Of a stretch of DNA of 35,416 nucleotides, positions 1-28,761 are shown piece by piece (the first letter of the stretch is position 1; each line of letters begins with the position of its first letter). Made by a program: the position numbers and the translations under genes. The stretch is from Salpingoeca rosetta (taxonomy: Eukaryota; Opisthokonta; Choanoflagellata; Craspedida; Salpingoecidae): the NCBI RefSeq assembly GCF_000188695.1, contig NW_004457740.1, positions 1,458,578-1,493,993 of the forward strand. The letters run 5' to 3'. The notes beneath the pieces are model-generated. The model made no database searches, was not told the DNA's origin, and saw only the letters and a list, made by a program, of their open reading frames with translations.

Positions 1-114
1 TCTTCCCTCCTCGATGCATTTCGCATCACCCTCTCACGACGCCACCACGTCATCATCATCATGGCCACGATTTGAAGTCACTGTTTCGCCGCCTCACGAT
101 GTCACCATGCGGCC
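1..114. other. 3' flank of the first gene
   Basis: No gene is seen here. The stretch lies just past the stop codon of the minus-strand membrane protein, so it is probably its 3' untranslated region. It holds short TCA/CAT-rich runs only. Confidence 0.5.
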
Positions 115-3138
<3,024 letters not shown>

Positions 3139-3210
3139 TGTCGTTGTTGCCGTTTGTCGTCGTCACCACGCTTGGATTCGCTCGCTCACTTTGTTTGTTG
3201 ACGCTCGTGC

Positions 3211-3284
3211 TGAGTGCTTGAGTGTGCCATGAATGCAGGGGCGTGTGTGAGTGCTTGAGTGTGACATGAATGCAGGGGCGTGTG
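3211..3284. repeat. 37-bp tandem duplication, two copies
   Basis: Copy 1 is 3211-3247 and copy 2 is 3248-3284, directly abutting with one mismatch. The pair begins 72 bp upstream of the start codon of the minus-strand gene, so it lies in its leader or proximal promoter. Confidence 0.9.
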
Positions 3285-3979
3285 CGGAGGGTTGCGAGAG
3301 CACATCTCGTCATGGAAGTCATTTCACAGCAGGAAGGAGCTCAAGGAATGTGGCGAAGTTCACATCAGCGAAGTTTGCCGTCAGCAATTGGTACAACTGA
3401 ATTCAGGTTCATAGCCAAATTGTGCTGACTCTGCAGTTTTCTTCGTGTGAAACACGAGCACAGGCAGCAAGCAGCACGACAACAGACAGGTTGCTCGCGA
3501 CCAGCCAGCCAGCCAGCGTGAGTGAGAACACTGCTGAGCGAGTGGTGTGTGGATTGGTTGCGCGTGTGTGTGTGTGTTTGGATGTTTGTTTTTGTTTTGA
3601 CCTATCCGCAGCCGCCGCTGCTCGTGCACACAGAGGTAGTGTGTGTGTGTGTGTGTGCTTGTGTATGTTTGTGTTTGTGTTTGTGTTGTCTGATCAGCAC
3701 ATACACACACGCAGCACAAGTCCACAAACAAACACAAGCACACAAGTGCGCAAACACAAGCACACCTCTGTGCTCTTGCGTGCGAACCCAGGCTGGTCTT
3801 GGTCTCTGCGCTCACCTCTTTCATTTGGTGCCGACCATTGATTGATCAATCAACCACTCACACACTCACTCACTCACTCACACACTCACTCACACACTCA
3901 CACACTCACACACTCACTCACACACACACACACACACTCACTCACTCAACCAACCAACACACTCATCATCAACCAATAC

Positions 3980-4069
3980 ACTGATCAACCAACGCAGCGT
4001 CACCCACATACACACACACACAAGCACACAAGCACGCACCAACTGAACCAAGCCACGCCATCGCCAAAG
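3980..4069 (+). other. possible 5' leader exon of the DAP3 gene
   Basis: An A/C-rich, G/T-poor stretch ends in AAAG followed by GTGAGC at 4070, a good 5' splice site. The composition matches the leader directly upstream of the ATG at 27388. If real, the exon would splice to a site upstream of 5559. The left boundary is arbitrary, and transcript data would be needed to settle it. Confidence 0.3.
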
Positions 4070-5006
4070 GTGAGCTTTCGTGTTTCGCGCACCCGTGCCA
4101 GTGGCAATGTGTGGGCCATGTTGCACCCCTCACGCTTGATGTGTGGTGCACCTTCTCCTTGTTGATGGTGCGTGATCATGATCACACGCGTGATCTCCTT
4201 CTCTCCACACTGCCCTGCTTCTTCTCCGTTTTCTTTCCTTCGTCTTTGCTTGCCCCACACTCCTTTCTTTCTTGTGAGTGCACTTTGGAGGTGTGTGTGG
4301 TGTATGTTTTGTGATGGTGTTTGGTGTGTGGGACTGGTCCGGGGCTTTGCTTTTCTCTTCCTCCGCGGGCCAAAGTCCTCAATTGCTGGGTCGTGCTTGT
4401 GCGTAGCAGTGACACCGCGCCAATCGGCTGCGTGTGTCCCGTGTGCTGTACATGCATCATGTCAGCGACCAACCCCCCCCCCAACACTTGTGCTCGCTTG
4501 TTGTTTTGTTTGGCTGGGCCGTCGCTGTGCCTGGCCTGGCCTTTGTGCCTGGTTTGGTTCTTGGCATTGACGTCGAAGCATTTCCCCCCTTCCCATGCGC
4601 AACCATCACCTCTCTCGTCCTCCCTCCGCTCATCCCTCGCCTGTCTCTGTTCATCCACACCGCCTCTGTGGCGGCTGTCTGCTGGCTCCATCCCCCTCCC
4701 CTCACCTTCATTGGCTTGCTTTGGATGGTTCGTTGCCATCGTGGGCACTAGCGTGTGCACACATTTGCGTTCATTTGGGTGTTTGTGTCACGGGTGTGTG
4801 CACGTGTTGCATTGGGGTGGGGAACTCTGCACTTTGCATCACACATTCTCCCTCCTCCCGCGTTCGCTTTCACAAGCACCCACCCACCCCCATTGTCTGT
4901 TTCTTTTTCTTTTGTCGTTGTTGTGTTGAGTTTCGTTGGCTCTTCTTTGTCGTTTGGCACTGCTTCCGTTGATGTTGTTCGCACGTACATGCTCGTGCAC
5001 GTGCGT

Positions 5007-5010
<4 letters not shown>

Positions 5011-5067
<57 letters not shown>
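5011..5067. repeat. (GT)n microsatellite
   Basis: An uninterrupted GT tract of nearly 60 bp between the first two genes. It may lie in a leader intron of DAP3. Confidence 0.95.
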
Positions 5068-5069
<2 letters not shown>

Positions 5070-5558
5070 GGTGCAGTGCATGGGCACGGGTGCGTGTGCG
5101 CCAGGGTTCCCTACACTGCATACTTTGTGCTTGTGCCTGGTGCACCACCACCCTCATCCCATCGCCCACACCTGGCACTTTTCTTCACTTGCCCTCCCAC
5201 TGTTGGGAGCTTGCGTGTCACCTTACGCACCCTCATCTTTACCCTTCTTCGCTCAACCCTGCACACTAGTTCGCGGTTGCTCACCACCCACCACACCCTG
5301 CTCTCCTCCCACCTCCCCCAAAACAAATGTAGGCAGAACAGACATCGATCTGGACCGCAAACCGCCACAGACTGGTTGGAAACCTGACACGCACGCACGC
5401 ACGGCATCCCTGGCCCCATATCGCATCACATTCACCAGCAGCCAAAAGTCACGCGTGGTGATTGCGCGTCGCCAGCACATCGGTGAAGAACAAGTTGGAC
5501 CACGCAGAGCACTGCCACACCAGCAGCGGTAGCAGCAGCAGCAGCAGCACGCAGCACC

Positions 5559-8375
5559 ATGATGCTCGCACGTGTGCAGAGGCGCCTGTTGCATGCGGCG
5601 CGGTGCGTTGGTGCCGCGGGCTCGACCAACACGACGACGACAAGCGACCTGCTCAGCATCTTCAGCGCAACAGAGGACGCCACCACGCTCACCTCATCAC
5701 CGCCGCAGCAGCGCAGTGGCAGCCGCTCAAAGCAGTCAAAGTGCCGTCTCGCTCCCACCAACCCGGTGCGTCGTGTGGTGCTGTGTGGGCGGAGTGCGGT
5801 GCTGTGCTGTGCTGTGCTGTGCGGTGGTGGAGTTGCAATGTCGAATTGCGTTGTCCACCAGCTTGATAGTGCTGATGCTTACCGCCGCCATCGCACACAC
5901 ACACACACACACACACACATGCGCATTTACCATGGGGAGCAGGTGGAGCACGGGATGGCGGATGCCAACTCGTTTTTCATTGTTGACCGGCGGGACGAGC
6001 CCGTTGTGAGCGACGTGTTCCTGAAGCGCCGCCGTCGCGACGAGGTGCGGCAGCAGGGGTTCTGCTCGTTTCTCCTCCGCCAGAGCACCATGAAGGTCGC
6101 CAGCATCATCGACGCGCAGAAGGTACCTGCCTGTTTGCGCCTGCCTGCTTGGCGGGGTGTGTTGTGTTGTGTGGGCCAGTGAAGAGTGAGAGGTGTTGGC
6201 AGCACGTATCGAGTTGCAACCGCTCACCATCACCGTGTCCTACATGCACATGTTTGTATGTGTGTGTGTGTGTGTGCTTCTTGTTTACGCCACCAGGACA
6301 AGGCTGCGCTGCCGCAGGTGTTCCTCATCGGAAAGGACGGGTACGAGCTGGTGCCTGGCGTGGCCAGCTGACACCACCTGGCACCCATGTGCAGGATACA
6401 CACGTGACCATCAATTTGCCGTATGCTCCCTTTACATGTTTCTTACCTCCTTTTGCTCCGTTCTTGTTCCCTCTCTCCTCTTCCTGCTCCCGTCACCACA
6501 CCACACCAATCGAACGCAGCCACGGCAAGTCGACGGCGCTTGCGTATCTGTCGTACCGCTACTGGAAGGAAGGCTGGGTTGTCCTTCCCGTGTCCTCTGG
6601 GGCGCGGTGGGTGCTCGAGCCGCACTACATTGACATGTCGACGTACAAGCCCGGGCGCGTGGACAGCACGCGTGACGCCATCACCTGGCTCAACAGCTTC
6701 TTCAAGCTCAACTCAGACCGCATCGCAGACGTGCGTGCGTGTTGTTTGTCGTCATTTGCTTGCTTGTGTTGCTTTGTGTTGGTTGGGTTGGTTGCTGATG
6801 TGTGTTTGTTGGGTTGGTTGGTTGGTTGGTTGGTTGGTTGTTCGGTTGTGCGTGCGTGTGTGTCTGTGTGTGTGCGTGTGTGTGTCTGTGCGTGTGTCTG
6901 TGTGTGTGTGTGTGTCTGTGTGTGTGTGTGTGTGTACATGGACACGCCCGTTCACTCGCTCGCAGTGCCTTGGGATGTGATGATGCTATTTTCACTCATT
7001 CACCCCTTTCCCCCCACCCACCCCCAAACGCACTTTGCTCAATCTCGCGTGTGTACAGCTGAAGACGACGAAGAAGTACACGTGGCTGGAAGGATCCCAC
7101 ACAACCGCCGTCGGCACCCCACTCAAGGAGGTGGGTGGGCACACCCGCTCATGCGACAGGAGGGGGTGTGTGCATGTGTGTGTGCGTGTGTGTGCGCAAG
7201 TGTACAAGGAATGCACATGTCACCCCACACACACACGCGCGCGCGCGCGACGCACATCTCATGTTAATCCCTTATTTGTGCCTGGTGGCGTTCTCAACAG
7301 CTCCTGTCGTTGATTGAGGAGGATGACCGGTCCTCTGCGGACATAGTCGGTGTCATTGTCAAGGAGCTCCTGGCAGCAAAGGACAGGTGGGCACATGGCC
7401 TCACTACATGACCGTCTCACGTGTCGTGCTGCCCACACTTGCCTGATTGCGACATCGCTTCATGTGCACGCACATTCGTTTGTGTGTGTGTGGGGGGGGG
7501 GGTGTGTGGGTGTGGGTGTGGGTGGGTGTGGGTGTGCGCGTGGGTGTGCGCGTGCGTGCTGAGACTCATGCTCCCTCGCTGCCCTCCTTACCTCCCGTTT
7601 TACCTCACTCCCTGTGCATGAGCAGACCGAATGTGCTGCTGGCGGTCGACGACATGAACGGCCTCTTTGAGCCAGAGACGTCTGTCCTCGACGAGAACTT
7701 CAAGCCCGTCAACCCAGAGGACGTATGCTTTGCGCTCCTTGTGTGTGTGTGTGTTGTGTTGTGTTGTGTTGTTGCGTGCGTGTGTGTATGAGCATGCCAT
7801 TCTTCCTCAACGAAGCCACCACTGGAACGTACTCATCACCACCTCACCTTCGATCCCCCTTCTACTCCCTTCTTCGCCACCGCCATGCCGCTGTTCTCGC
7901 ATCTGCCCCCCCCCCCACACACACACACAGATGTCGCTGGTGCGCACGTTCCGCAAGGTGTTCCGCAACCACTCGAGCCTCGACCGCGTCGGTATTGTCG
8001 CCGCCACCAGCACCTACTCTGGCGTCCTTGCTGACCTCAACGACGAGACACGCACCATGCTCAACATGAGCCACCGCCTGTCATCCTCCACGCCCTCCGC
8101 AGCCGCTGCGAGCAGTGATGGCGATGGTGATGGCGACGAAGAGGCTGTCGTGGTGGACGACGCACGCACCGTGCCTTCCTCCCTCGCCACCTCCGCGTAC
8201 AAGATTGCCTATGGGATTGCCAGCGATGTGGAGGTGACCTCCTTCCTCGGTAAGCGTACACAATGCACGCACCCCAGCATGCGATTGTGGGATTGGCAAA
8301 CTGAAATCACACACGCATACACATGTACGCGCGCACGCACACACACACACACATATGTACACACACACATGCGCA

Positions 8376-8408
<33 letters not shown>

Positions 8409-8616
8409 ACACACACATGACGATGCTCATCCGTTTGCTTGTGGTGGTTGCTGCTGTACGCGTCCTCGTTCGTTGTCGTCGTTGTTTCTTTCGCCAGACT
8501 ATCACAACAGCATTGGCTGGTGCAACATGCCGTCCAACGCCAAGACAGCAAAGCTGCTGCAGTCCCTCTCTGCAGGCAACCTTGCCCTTCTCTCCAACCA
8601 CCTCCGCGCGTGCTGA
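5559..8616 (+). CDS. DAP3: mitochondrial ribosomal protein mS29 / death-associated protein 3 (DAP3)
   Basis: Nine exons (5559-5765, 5943-6122, 6297-6340, 6520-6730, 7059-7130, 7301-7386, 7626-7722, 7931-8249, 8498-8616) encode 444 residues. The N-terminus is Arg-rich and lacks acidic residues, as a mitochondrial targeting peptide would. The Walker A motif GKDGHGKS (residues 141-148) is assembled across the exon 3/4 junction. The P-loop is followed by the family signature KEGWVVLPV, and the Walker B-like VLLAVDDMNGLF lies near 270-281. The C-terminal block (SLSAGNLALL) matches the animal family end. DAP3 is a GTP-binding protein of the mitochondrial ribosomal small subunit. The protein is longer than the roughly 400 residues usual in animals, partly because of an acidic insertion at about 350-377. 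The exon 3 donor at 6341 was preferred over reading on to the stop at 6369 because it restores the P-loop. The acceptor at 5941-5942 has an alternative three bases upstream. Confidence 0.93.
6811..6936. repeat. (GGTT)n followed by imperfect (GT)n
   Basis: Seven GGTT-type tetramers, then GT/CGTGTG/CTGTGTG units, all in DAP3 intron 4 on the donor-side half. Confidence 0.85.
8335..8416. repeat. (CA)n with a GC-alternating core
   Basis: CA dinucleotides interrupted by an alternating CG stretch (about 8393-8406) in DAP3 intron 8. Alternating purine-pyrimidine runs of this kind can adopt Z-DNA; that is inference. Confidence 0.8.
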
Positions 8617-8847
8617 GCGGGCTTGTCCCACTCCTGTCCCCTCCTCTCTCATCCTAGCTGTGTGTCCCAGTGTCCTGTCGGTGTGTCGGGTGATGTGATG
8701 ATGTGATGTGATGTGACGCGTCCGTGTTGTGCCCTTTGCTGTCGACGACGTCTTCCTTCTCCAGTACGATATCCCCTCCTCTCGGCCTGTGCGATGACGC
8801 GACGCGCAGAAGCGGTGCTGCCTGCTGACGCGCAGTCCTTGCTCGCC

Positions 8848-8856
8848 AACACCACC

Positions 8857-8942
<86 letters not shown>

Positions 8943-8943
8943 C
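8848..8943. repeat. (CAC)n then (AAC)n trinucleotide tract
   Basis: About eight CAC units pass directly into more than 20 AAC units downstream of the DAP3 stop. It is non-coding in the accepted models. Confidence 0.95.
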
Positions 8944-9560
8944 GGCAACAAACCGATGGGGTGGTTTGCTTCTGTGTCTGCTCCTTGGGTCGATGTTGTT
9001 GTTCACGCCAACATGGATCCTAATGCGGCCCATGTACGCTTGTATGCGTGTGTTGCTTGTGTGTTTATGCATGTATGGGGTTTTCCTTACCTGCGCGCTG
9101 AGTTTTGTTTTTGACTGACTGACGCACGTGTTGAAACCACATTGTGGTGGCCATGCTGGTTTTGTTGTCTTGCCCTTGCTGTTCCCTACACGCTTCACAG
9201 CCAATGAAGGGTGTGGCTGTTTTGTCTTGCGCATTTTATTGGTTGTGTGTTGTTAGTTGATGTTGCCCCTTTCCCTACATGTGGGCGAATCATCGTCCCC
9301 TCAGCCAGCTGTTGGTGTTTGTTGTCTTGAGCAATGCATGGTCTTGCCGTTTGATCGTCAGTCTGAGCGCGCGCGTGTTCTTCTCATTTCCATCCATTCA
9401 TGCGTCATCATCATCATCGTTTTGGACTTTCTTTCTTTTTCTTCTCGGTGCATGTGTGTGCTTTTGTGTGTACTGTTGTATGTGTGTGGGGTGCTGCACC
9501 AGAAAGCAGATAAAATTAAACAACAGACAGTGCCGAGGAGAGAGAATGTGTGAATGTGTG

Positions 9561-9626
<66 letters not shown>

Positions 9627-9660
9627 CGAGAGCTTTGGGGTCTGGGGTGCACTAGTGATG

Positions 9661-9729
9661 TGACACCACACAACAACACACACCACACAATACACACAAC
9701 ACACAAGCAAGCAGCCACCGCAAGCACAG
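9661..9729 (+). other. possible 5' leader exon of the phosphatase gene
   Basis: A sharply A/C-rich stretch ends in GCACAG followed by GTGAGAAC at 9730, a strong 5' splice site. It follows a GT tract and a short G-rich stretch. By composition it resembles the leader before the ATG at 27388. No coding potential is evident. The left boundary is approximate. Confidence 0.35.
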
Positions 9730-9823
9730 GTGAGAACTTTAGTGGATATCATTGCCATTTTTCTACGACCTTTCACTCTCCAGCTCAAAGGTTTGTTGTG
9801 GCTGGGTGTTGTTGTGTGTCTTG

Positions 9824-10416
9824 NNNNNNNNNNNNNNNNNNNNNNNNNNNNNNNNNNNNNNNNNNNNNNNNNNNNNNNNNNNNNNNNNNNNNNNNNNNNN
9901 NNNNNNNNNNNNNNNNNNNNNNNNNNNNNNNNNNNNNNNNNNNNNNNNNNNNNNNNNNNNNNNNNNNNNNNNNNNNNNNNNNNNNNNNNNNNNNNNNNNN
10001 NNNNNNNNNNNNNNNNNNNNNNNNNNNNNNNNNNNNNNNNNNNNNNNNNNNNNNNNNNNNNNNNNNNNNNNNNNNNNNNNNNNNNNNNNNNNNNNNNNNN
10101 NNNNNNNNNNNNNNNNNNNNNNNNNNNNNNNNNNNNNNNNNNNNNNNNNNNNNNNNNNNNNNNNNNNNNNNNNNNNNNNNNNNNNNNNNNNNNNNNNNNN
10201 NNNNNNNNNNNNNNNNNNNNNNNNNNNNNNNNNNNNNNNNNNNNNNNNNNNNNNNNNNNNNNNNNNNNNNNNNNNNNNNNNNNNNNNNNNNNNNNNNNNN
10301 NNNNNNNNNNNNNNNNNNNNNNNNNNNNNNNNNNNNNNNNNNNNNNNNNNNNNNNNNNNNNNNNNNNNNNNNNNNNNNNNNNNNNNNNNNNNNNNNNNNN
10401 NNNNNNNNNNNNNNNN
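9824..10416. other. assembly gap (593 N)
   Basis: A run of N whose right edge opens directly into a pure GT tract (10417-10473). Reading frames that cross it are meaningless. Confidence 1.
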
Positions 10417-10475
<59 letters not shown>

Positions 10476-10580
10476 CTGTCTAGTATATGTCTGTCCCTCT
10501 CTGTCTCTGTCTCTGTCTCTGTCTGTCTTTGTCCCTCTCTGTCTCTGTCTCTGTCTCTATCTCTGTCTCTGTCTCTTTGC
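10417..10580. repeat. (GT)n then (CTGTCT)n-type repeat
   Basis: A pure GT tract of about 57 bp, a short spacer, then about 85 bp of CTGTCTCTGTCTCT-like units, ending 35 bp before the acceptor of the first readable phosphatase exon. Confidence 0.9.
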
Positions 10581-10615
10581 GTGCGCTCGATGCTCACCGT
10601 GCTTGTCGTGTACAG

Positions 10616-13922
<3,307 letters not shown>

Positions 13923-15104
13923 CCGACCCCAATTCCCCTGCATCCCTCCCCTTTCAGCCTCCACCCGTCTCCCCTTCTCTCCGTCCTCTTGCCCCCTTCC
14001 CTGTCTTTGCCTCCTGCACTTGCGCCCGTTCATGTTCCTCTTTGCATCGCTTTTCCCAGTCGCACTGCGGTGTTGCGCAACACAATACGATGTTTTGAAT
14101 GGTTGCATGGCCAAGCTGCGGCTGCTGTGATGCATTCTTTCTCTTCGTTTTGTGTTGTTTGTGACACGTGATGGCGTGACTGTGATGTTGTAACGAGGCT
14201 TTGAGATCGTGCTTGTGTTGGTCGTGCGTGTCTGGGTTGCTACGACCACTTAGTGCCCGTGTGTCTGTGAGTTTGAGATACGGCTGCCCCTCTCCCACTT
14301 GTTCCTTCATGTTCCTGTCTTCCTTCCTTCCTGGTTTTCTTTCTTTTGTTTGTTTTTAAGCGCACAGTTCTGTTCGTATTGTCGGTCCTCCTCCTCCGTC
14401 TTCTTCTCGTGCTGCTTGCTCGGCAAGCTTGTATCTCGTAGGCGCTGCTGCGGTGTACAATGCGACCGTGTTGTGCTGTCTCACGTCATCATGGACACCC
14501 ACACGTTGCAGTCATCCATGTGTCTTCCCGTTCCCTCGTTTGCCTCTCTTGTTGCTGTGTGTTCGTGTGCGTGCTTGTCTCTGTGTGTCTTGCCGCTCTC
14601 TTTTTCTTTCCTTTGCTTCTCAGTGCTTGTTGTCCAACCAACCAACCAACCAACCAACCAAAGACACTCATATGCTGTGCGGCCAATGTATGTCAAAGTG
14701 ACGTGAGCGTTAAGAGGACACAACACACCCACACACACGCACATCACCACATGCACATGCTCATCAACACATCACACCCACATACACAACACCACATCCA
14801 CATGCACACAACTTCCACCACCCCACTGAGCTTTCATCATTTTTACGAATTTCACTCACCATCGCGACCACAACGACCAAACAACACGCTCCTCCCACCG
14901 TTCAACCGTGCAGTGGAGCGCGTTTCACCTTCACACCAATATATGCACAAGGGGGTTGCAGCTGGAGCACGCCACGAATGCGCATGTACCACAGCGACTT
15001 CGTGCTCGAGAATTAACAGCCAACATACACGGAAGGGGAGTGCTGCAGTGTTGGCATGAGTGCAGGGGCTGCGCCCCACAGTTGTTGCAGTTGTCCCTCT
15101 GAGT
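13923..15104. other. phosphatase 3' region and sodium-channel 5' region
   Basis: 1.2 kb with no coding exon that I can support. It starts with a pyrimidine-rich stretch (probable 3' UTR), includes a short CCAA tetramer run (14635-14661), then an A/C-rich stretch (about 14710-14920) resembling the leaders of other genes here. An in-frame TGA at 15057-15059 lies upstream of the channel ATG. A CAG at 15088-15090 could be an acceptor for a leader intron. Confidence 0.55.
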
Positions 15105-25953
<10,849 letters not shown>

Positions 25954-27387
25954 CCCACCCGCTCGACATCACTTCAGACAACCATCCGCTGGGCTTCAGT
26001 GGCTGTGTCGATTTGTTTCTGAATGCTGGTTGACTGTGCCTATCATGCTTGCCATTGCACGAGTCGACTTGCCTATGCTTGTCTGCTTGTTTATGTTAAC
26101 TCATACACACACAACCACGCACACAGATGATGCATGCGAGTGTGCGTGTGCGAGTGTTTGATTGACTATGTATGTTGCTATTATCCTTTCTTTCCACGGA
26201 CCCTACTTTTTTTTTTCACTACATCTGATGATCCTGTTGTTTTTTTTCGTTGCTGGTATCGCTGTGCGCGATGCTGTGGTGTCGCGGAGATTGCTTCACT
26301 TCTTCTCCACCTCTCCTCTTGGCACCCTCCTTCTGCCTTTCCTTCCCCTGTCTGCTTCAGTCAGCGACTTACCTGCTGCTGTGTTGTTGTGTTCGTCTCC
26401 TGTCTATCTAGCTCGACTCGCCCATGTCAAGGTTTTATGTTTCAGAGGATCACATGTGTTGCCAGCGTGTATATATTTTCGCTTTGCTGCGTTGCTGCCT
26501 CTTTCCGTTCGGCAGTTCTGTGCTGTAACAGCGTGTTGAGCTGTGCTGCATCAAGCTGGCTGCCAAGGCAGCAAGGCCTGCGTAAACCATCTCCTCATCT
26601 GACGATATGACCGAGACTCGCTGACTGCTTTCTGATGATGCGCATCATCAGGTCAGCGCCAAACACGCACATGTGATGTACGCGCGCCTGCGCGCACGCA
26701 CACACCGCGTGTACTCGCACGCAGGATGCAACAACAGAACAACAGGGCAAAATCATATCACAACTGTCACGGCGTCATTTCTTGGCTTCTTGGTGTACAA
26801 ACGCGTTCGGCAGCATATGGCGTCATCCATTCCAGTCGCTCACATCCACAGCACAAGCGATTGATTGCGCCACCCACCAAGCATGCAGTCATCTTACGTG
26901 CGCAACACAGCCAGCCGAATTTTGGTGGAAACTTTTACATAATTTGCTTGGAGCGTCATAATTCGGAGGGCTGACGTGCAAGCGGTGTTGCTCGGCTTTC
27001 TTGCTTGCCTCGCGCATCTTTGCTTCTTCTTTGCGGTGTGTCCCGCGCTGCGCATTGTCGTTGCCTGCACCACCTCCTTCGCTCACGCACCCCCACACCT
27101 CACACCACACAAGCACTCAAGCAAAGCAAGAAGCGAGCACTTGCGCCCTTTGCTCGGTTGGTTTGTTTTGTTTTTGAGTTGAGTCGCAGCTACACACTTG
27201 TCCTGTACCAAGCACAGAGACAACAAGCCCTTAACTCGCTGTGTCTCCCCTCTTGTGTGTGTCAGATAGAGACGACACGCACACCACACGCGACTCACGC
27301 ACAAGCAAGAAGCAAGGCTCACCAAAACACAGCACCCAGACAAGACACAACCGCAACCAAGCAAACAAGCACGTCTTCAGCAGCATC
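25954..27387. other. 1.4-kb intergenic region between channel and F-box/ankyrin gene
   Basis: No coding exon was recognised. The left part is T-rich and probably the channel 3' UTR. A perfect 20-bp palindrome lies at 26632-26651. The last 120 bp before 27388 are A/C-rich, the leader composition of this window. Confidence 0.6.
26632..26651. repeat. perfect 20-bp palindrome
   Basis: CTGATGATGCGCATCATCAG reads the same on both strands with no spacer, so it is a possible dimeric-protein binding site rather than a hairpin with a loop. Confidence 0.8.
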
Positions 27388-28165
27388 ATGTCTTCTGGAC
27401 CGATGAACGACATGTGCGCGAAAGCCACGGCACAGCTGCCAAAGGAGTGCTTGGAGACGTCGTTGGTGTGCATTGCCGAGAACCTGTTTGGTCCAGACCC
27501 ACGCCACATGCTCGCAGGGATGCTCAAGCTCATGCGCAAGCGCTACCAGCAGCAACACGGCAACGACAGCCAGTTTGAGACTGACCTCCAGCATTTCATG
27601 CCTGCGTCGTGCCAAGACACCACATCCCTTGCCGCCCTTCCACAAGAACTTATCGAACGCATTGTCTACTTTCTCCGTGACGACCCAATTACCCTCGGTG
27701 TCATGGCCCAAGTCTGCCGCTCTTGGTGAGTGTGAGTGTGAGAATGTGTGAGTGTGTGAGAGAGAGAGAGAGAGTGTGTGTGTGTGTGTGTGTGTGTGCA
27801 CAAGCATTGTGTGCACCCGCGTGGTTGTGTTTGTTGATCCATATTTTGAGTGCGTGTGTTGGCGTGGTTTGGACTCGATGTGTATGCTTCATACCCCCTT
27901 CCACAATGCTTCACTGACATGGAGGTTTGTCCCCCCCCCCCTTCCCCTGGCTTGCCCCCGCTTGCGTGACGCCCTTGCGCGCACACACATAATAGGCGGA
28001 TGATCTTGAAACAACAGCGTGTTTGGCGGGATGTGTGTGAACACCAATGGGGCTGTGAACGCTCCCCAATCGCCTACACCAGAAAGTACGCCCCCATGTG
28101 CAAAACGCGAGCACGTCCTCGCAATACAAACACACTCACACACACTTGCACACACACTTGCACTT

Positions 28166-28251
<86 letters not shown>

Positions 28252-28697
28252 ACTCCCGCACACTTGCACACCTCACCTTCTCCCCTCCCCTCTCCTTGTT
28301 GGCATGCGCTCTCGCCAGACTGCAAGAGCTCATTGGGCAGGACGACTTCCGCCCATCCCTGCCAGACGTTGCCCCGCTCGTGTTTGCCGGCGCGAAGCTG
28401 GACGAAGTGGTGCACCAGTGCGGCGGCACCCCCCTGCTGTCCGCAACCTTCTACGGCCACCTCAACGTCGTTGACTTTCTCCTGCGCAACGGCGCACCGC
28501 GCAACTCTACTATCAAGTGCGGCAAGAACGCGCTTATGGTGGCGGCCTTCCGAAACCACCAGGAGATTGTGGCGTACCTCTCCCACCGCGGCTTCAGCCT
28601 GCGGGACCGCGATGCCTTCAACAACACCCCGTTTATGCTCGCTTGCTTTGGCGGCGCCATCAAAGTCATGACATGGCTCAAGGCCCAGGTGCGTGTC

Positions 28698-28761
<64 letters not shown>

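Larger units (their letters stand above)
3139..5558. other. 2.4-kb divergent intergenic region
   Basis: No coding exon was found. The region separates the minus-strand membrane-protein gene from plus-strand DAP3, so it must hold both promoters and 5' leaders. It contains a 37-bp tandem duplication (3211-3284), a TCAC/CA-rich stretch (about 3856-4030), a candidate leader exon ending at a good donor (4069|4070), a pyrimidine-rich stretch (about 4180-4900) and a GT tract (5011-5067). Long open frames here are only His/Thr or Cys/Val shadows of CA/GT repeats. Confidence 0.6.
8617..10615. other. DAP3 3' region, assembly gap and 5' region of the phosphatase gene
   Basis: It contains the probable 3' UTR of DAP3, a CAC/AAC trinucleotide tract (8848-8943), an unremarkable stretch (8944-9560), a GT tract (about 9563-9624), a candidate leader exon ending at 9729, the N gap, then GT and CTGTCT repeats up to the first readable phosphatase exon. 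No complete coding exon is visible before 10616, so the phosphatase start codon is probably inside the gap or in an unrecognised short exon. Confidence 0.6.

Noticed and set aside
4182..4929. Several overlapping 100-200 residue frames on both strands
   Set aside because: They are low complexity or compositionally unlike proteins, overlap each other on both strands, and no splice pattern joins them. Treated as intergenic.
6341..6371. Stop codon after GYELVPGVAS in DAP3, suggesting truncation
   Set aside because: The donor at 6341 joined to 6520 gives an intact Walker A motif in phase, so the stop is intronic.
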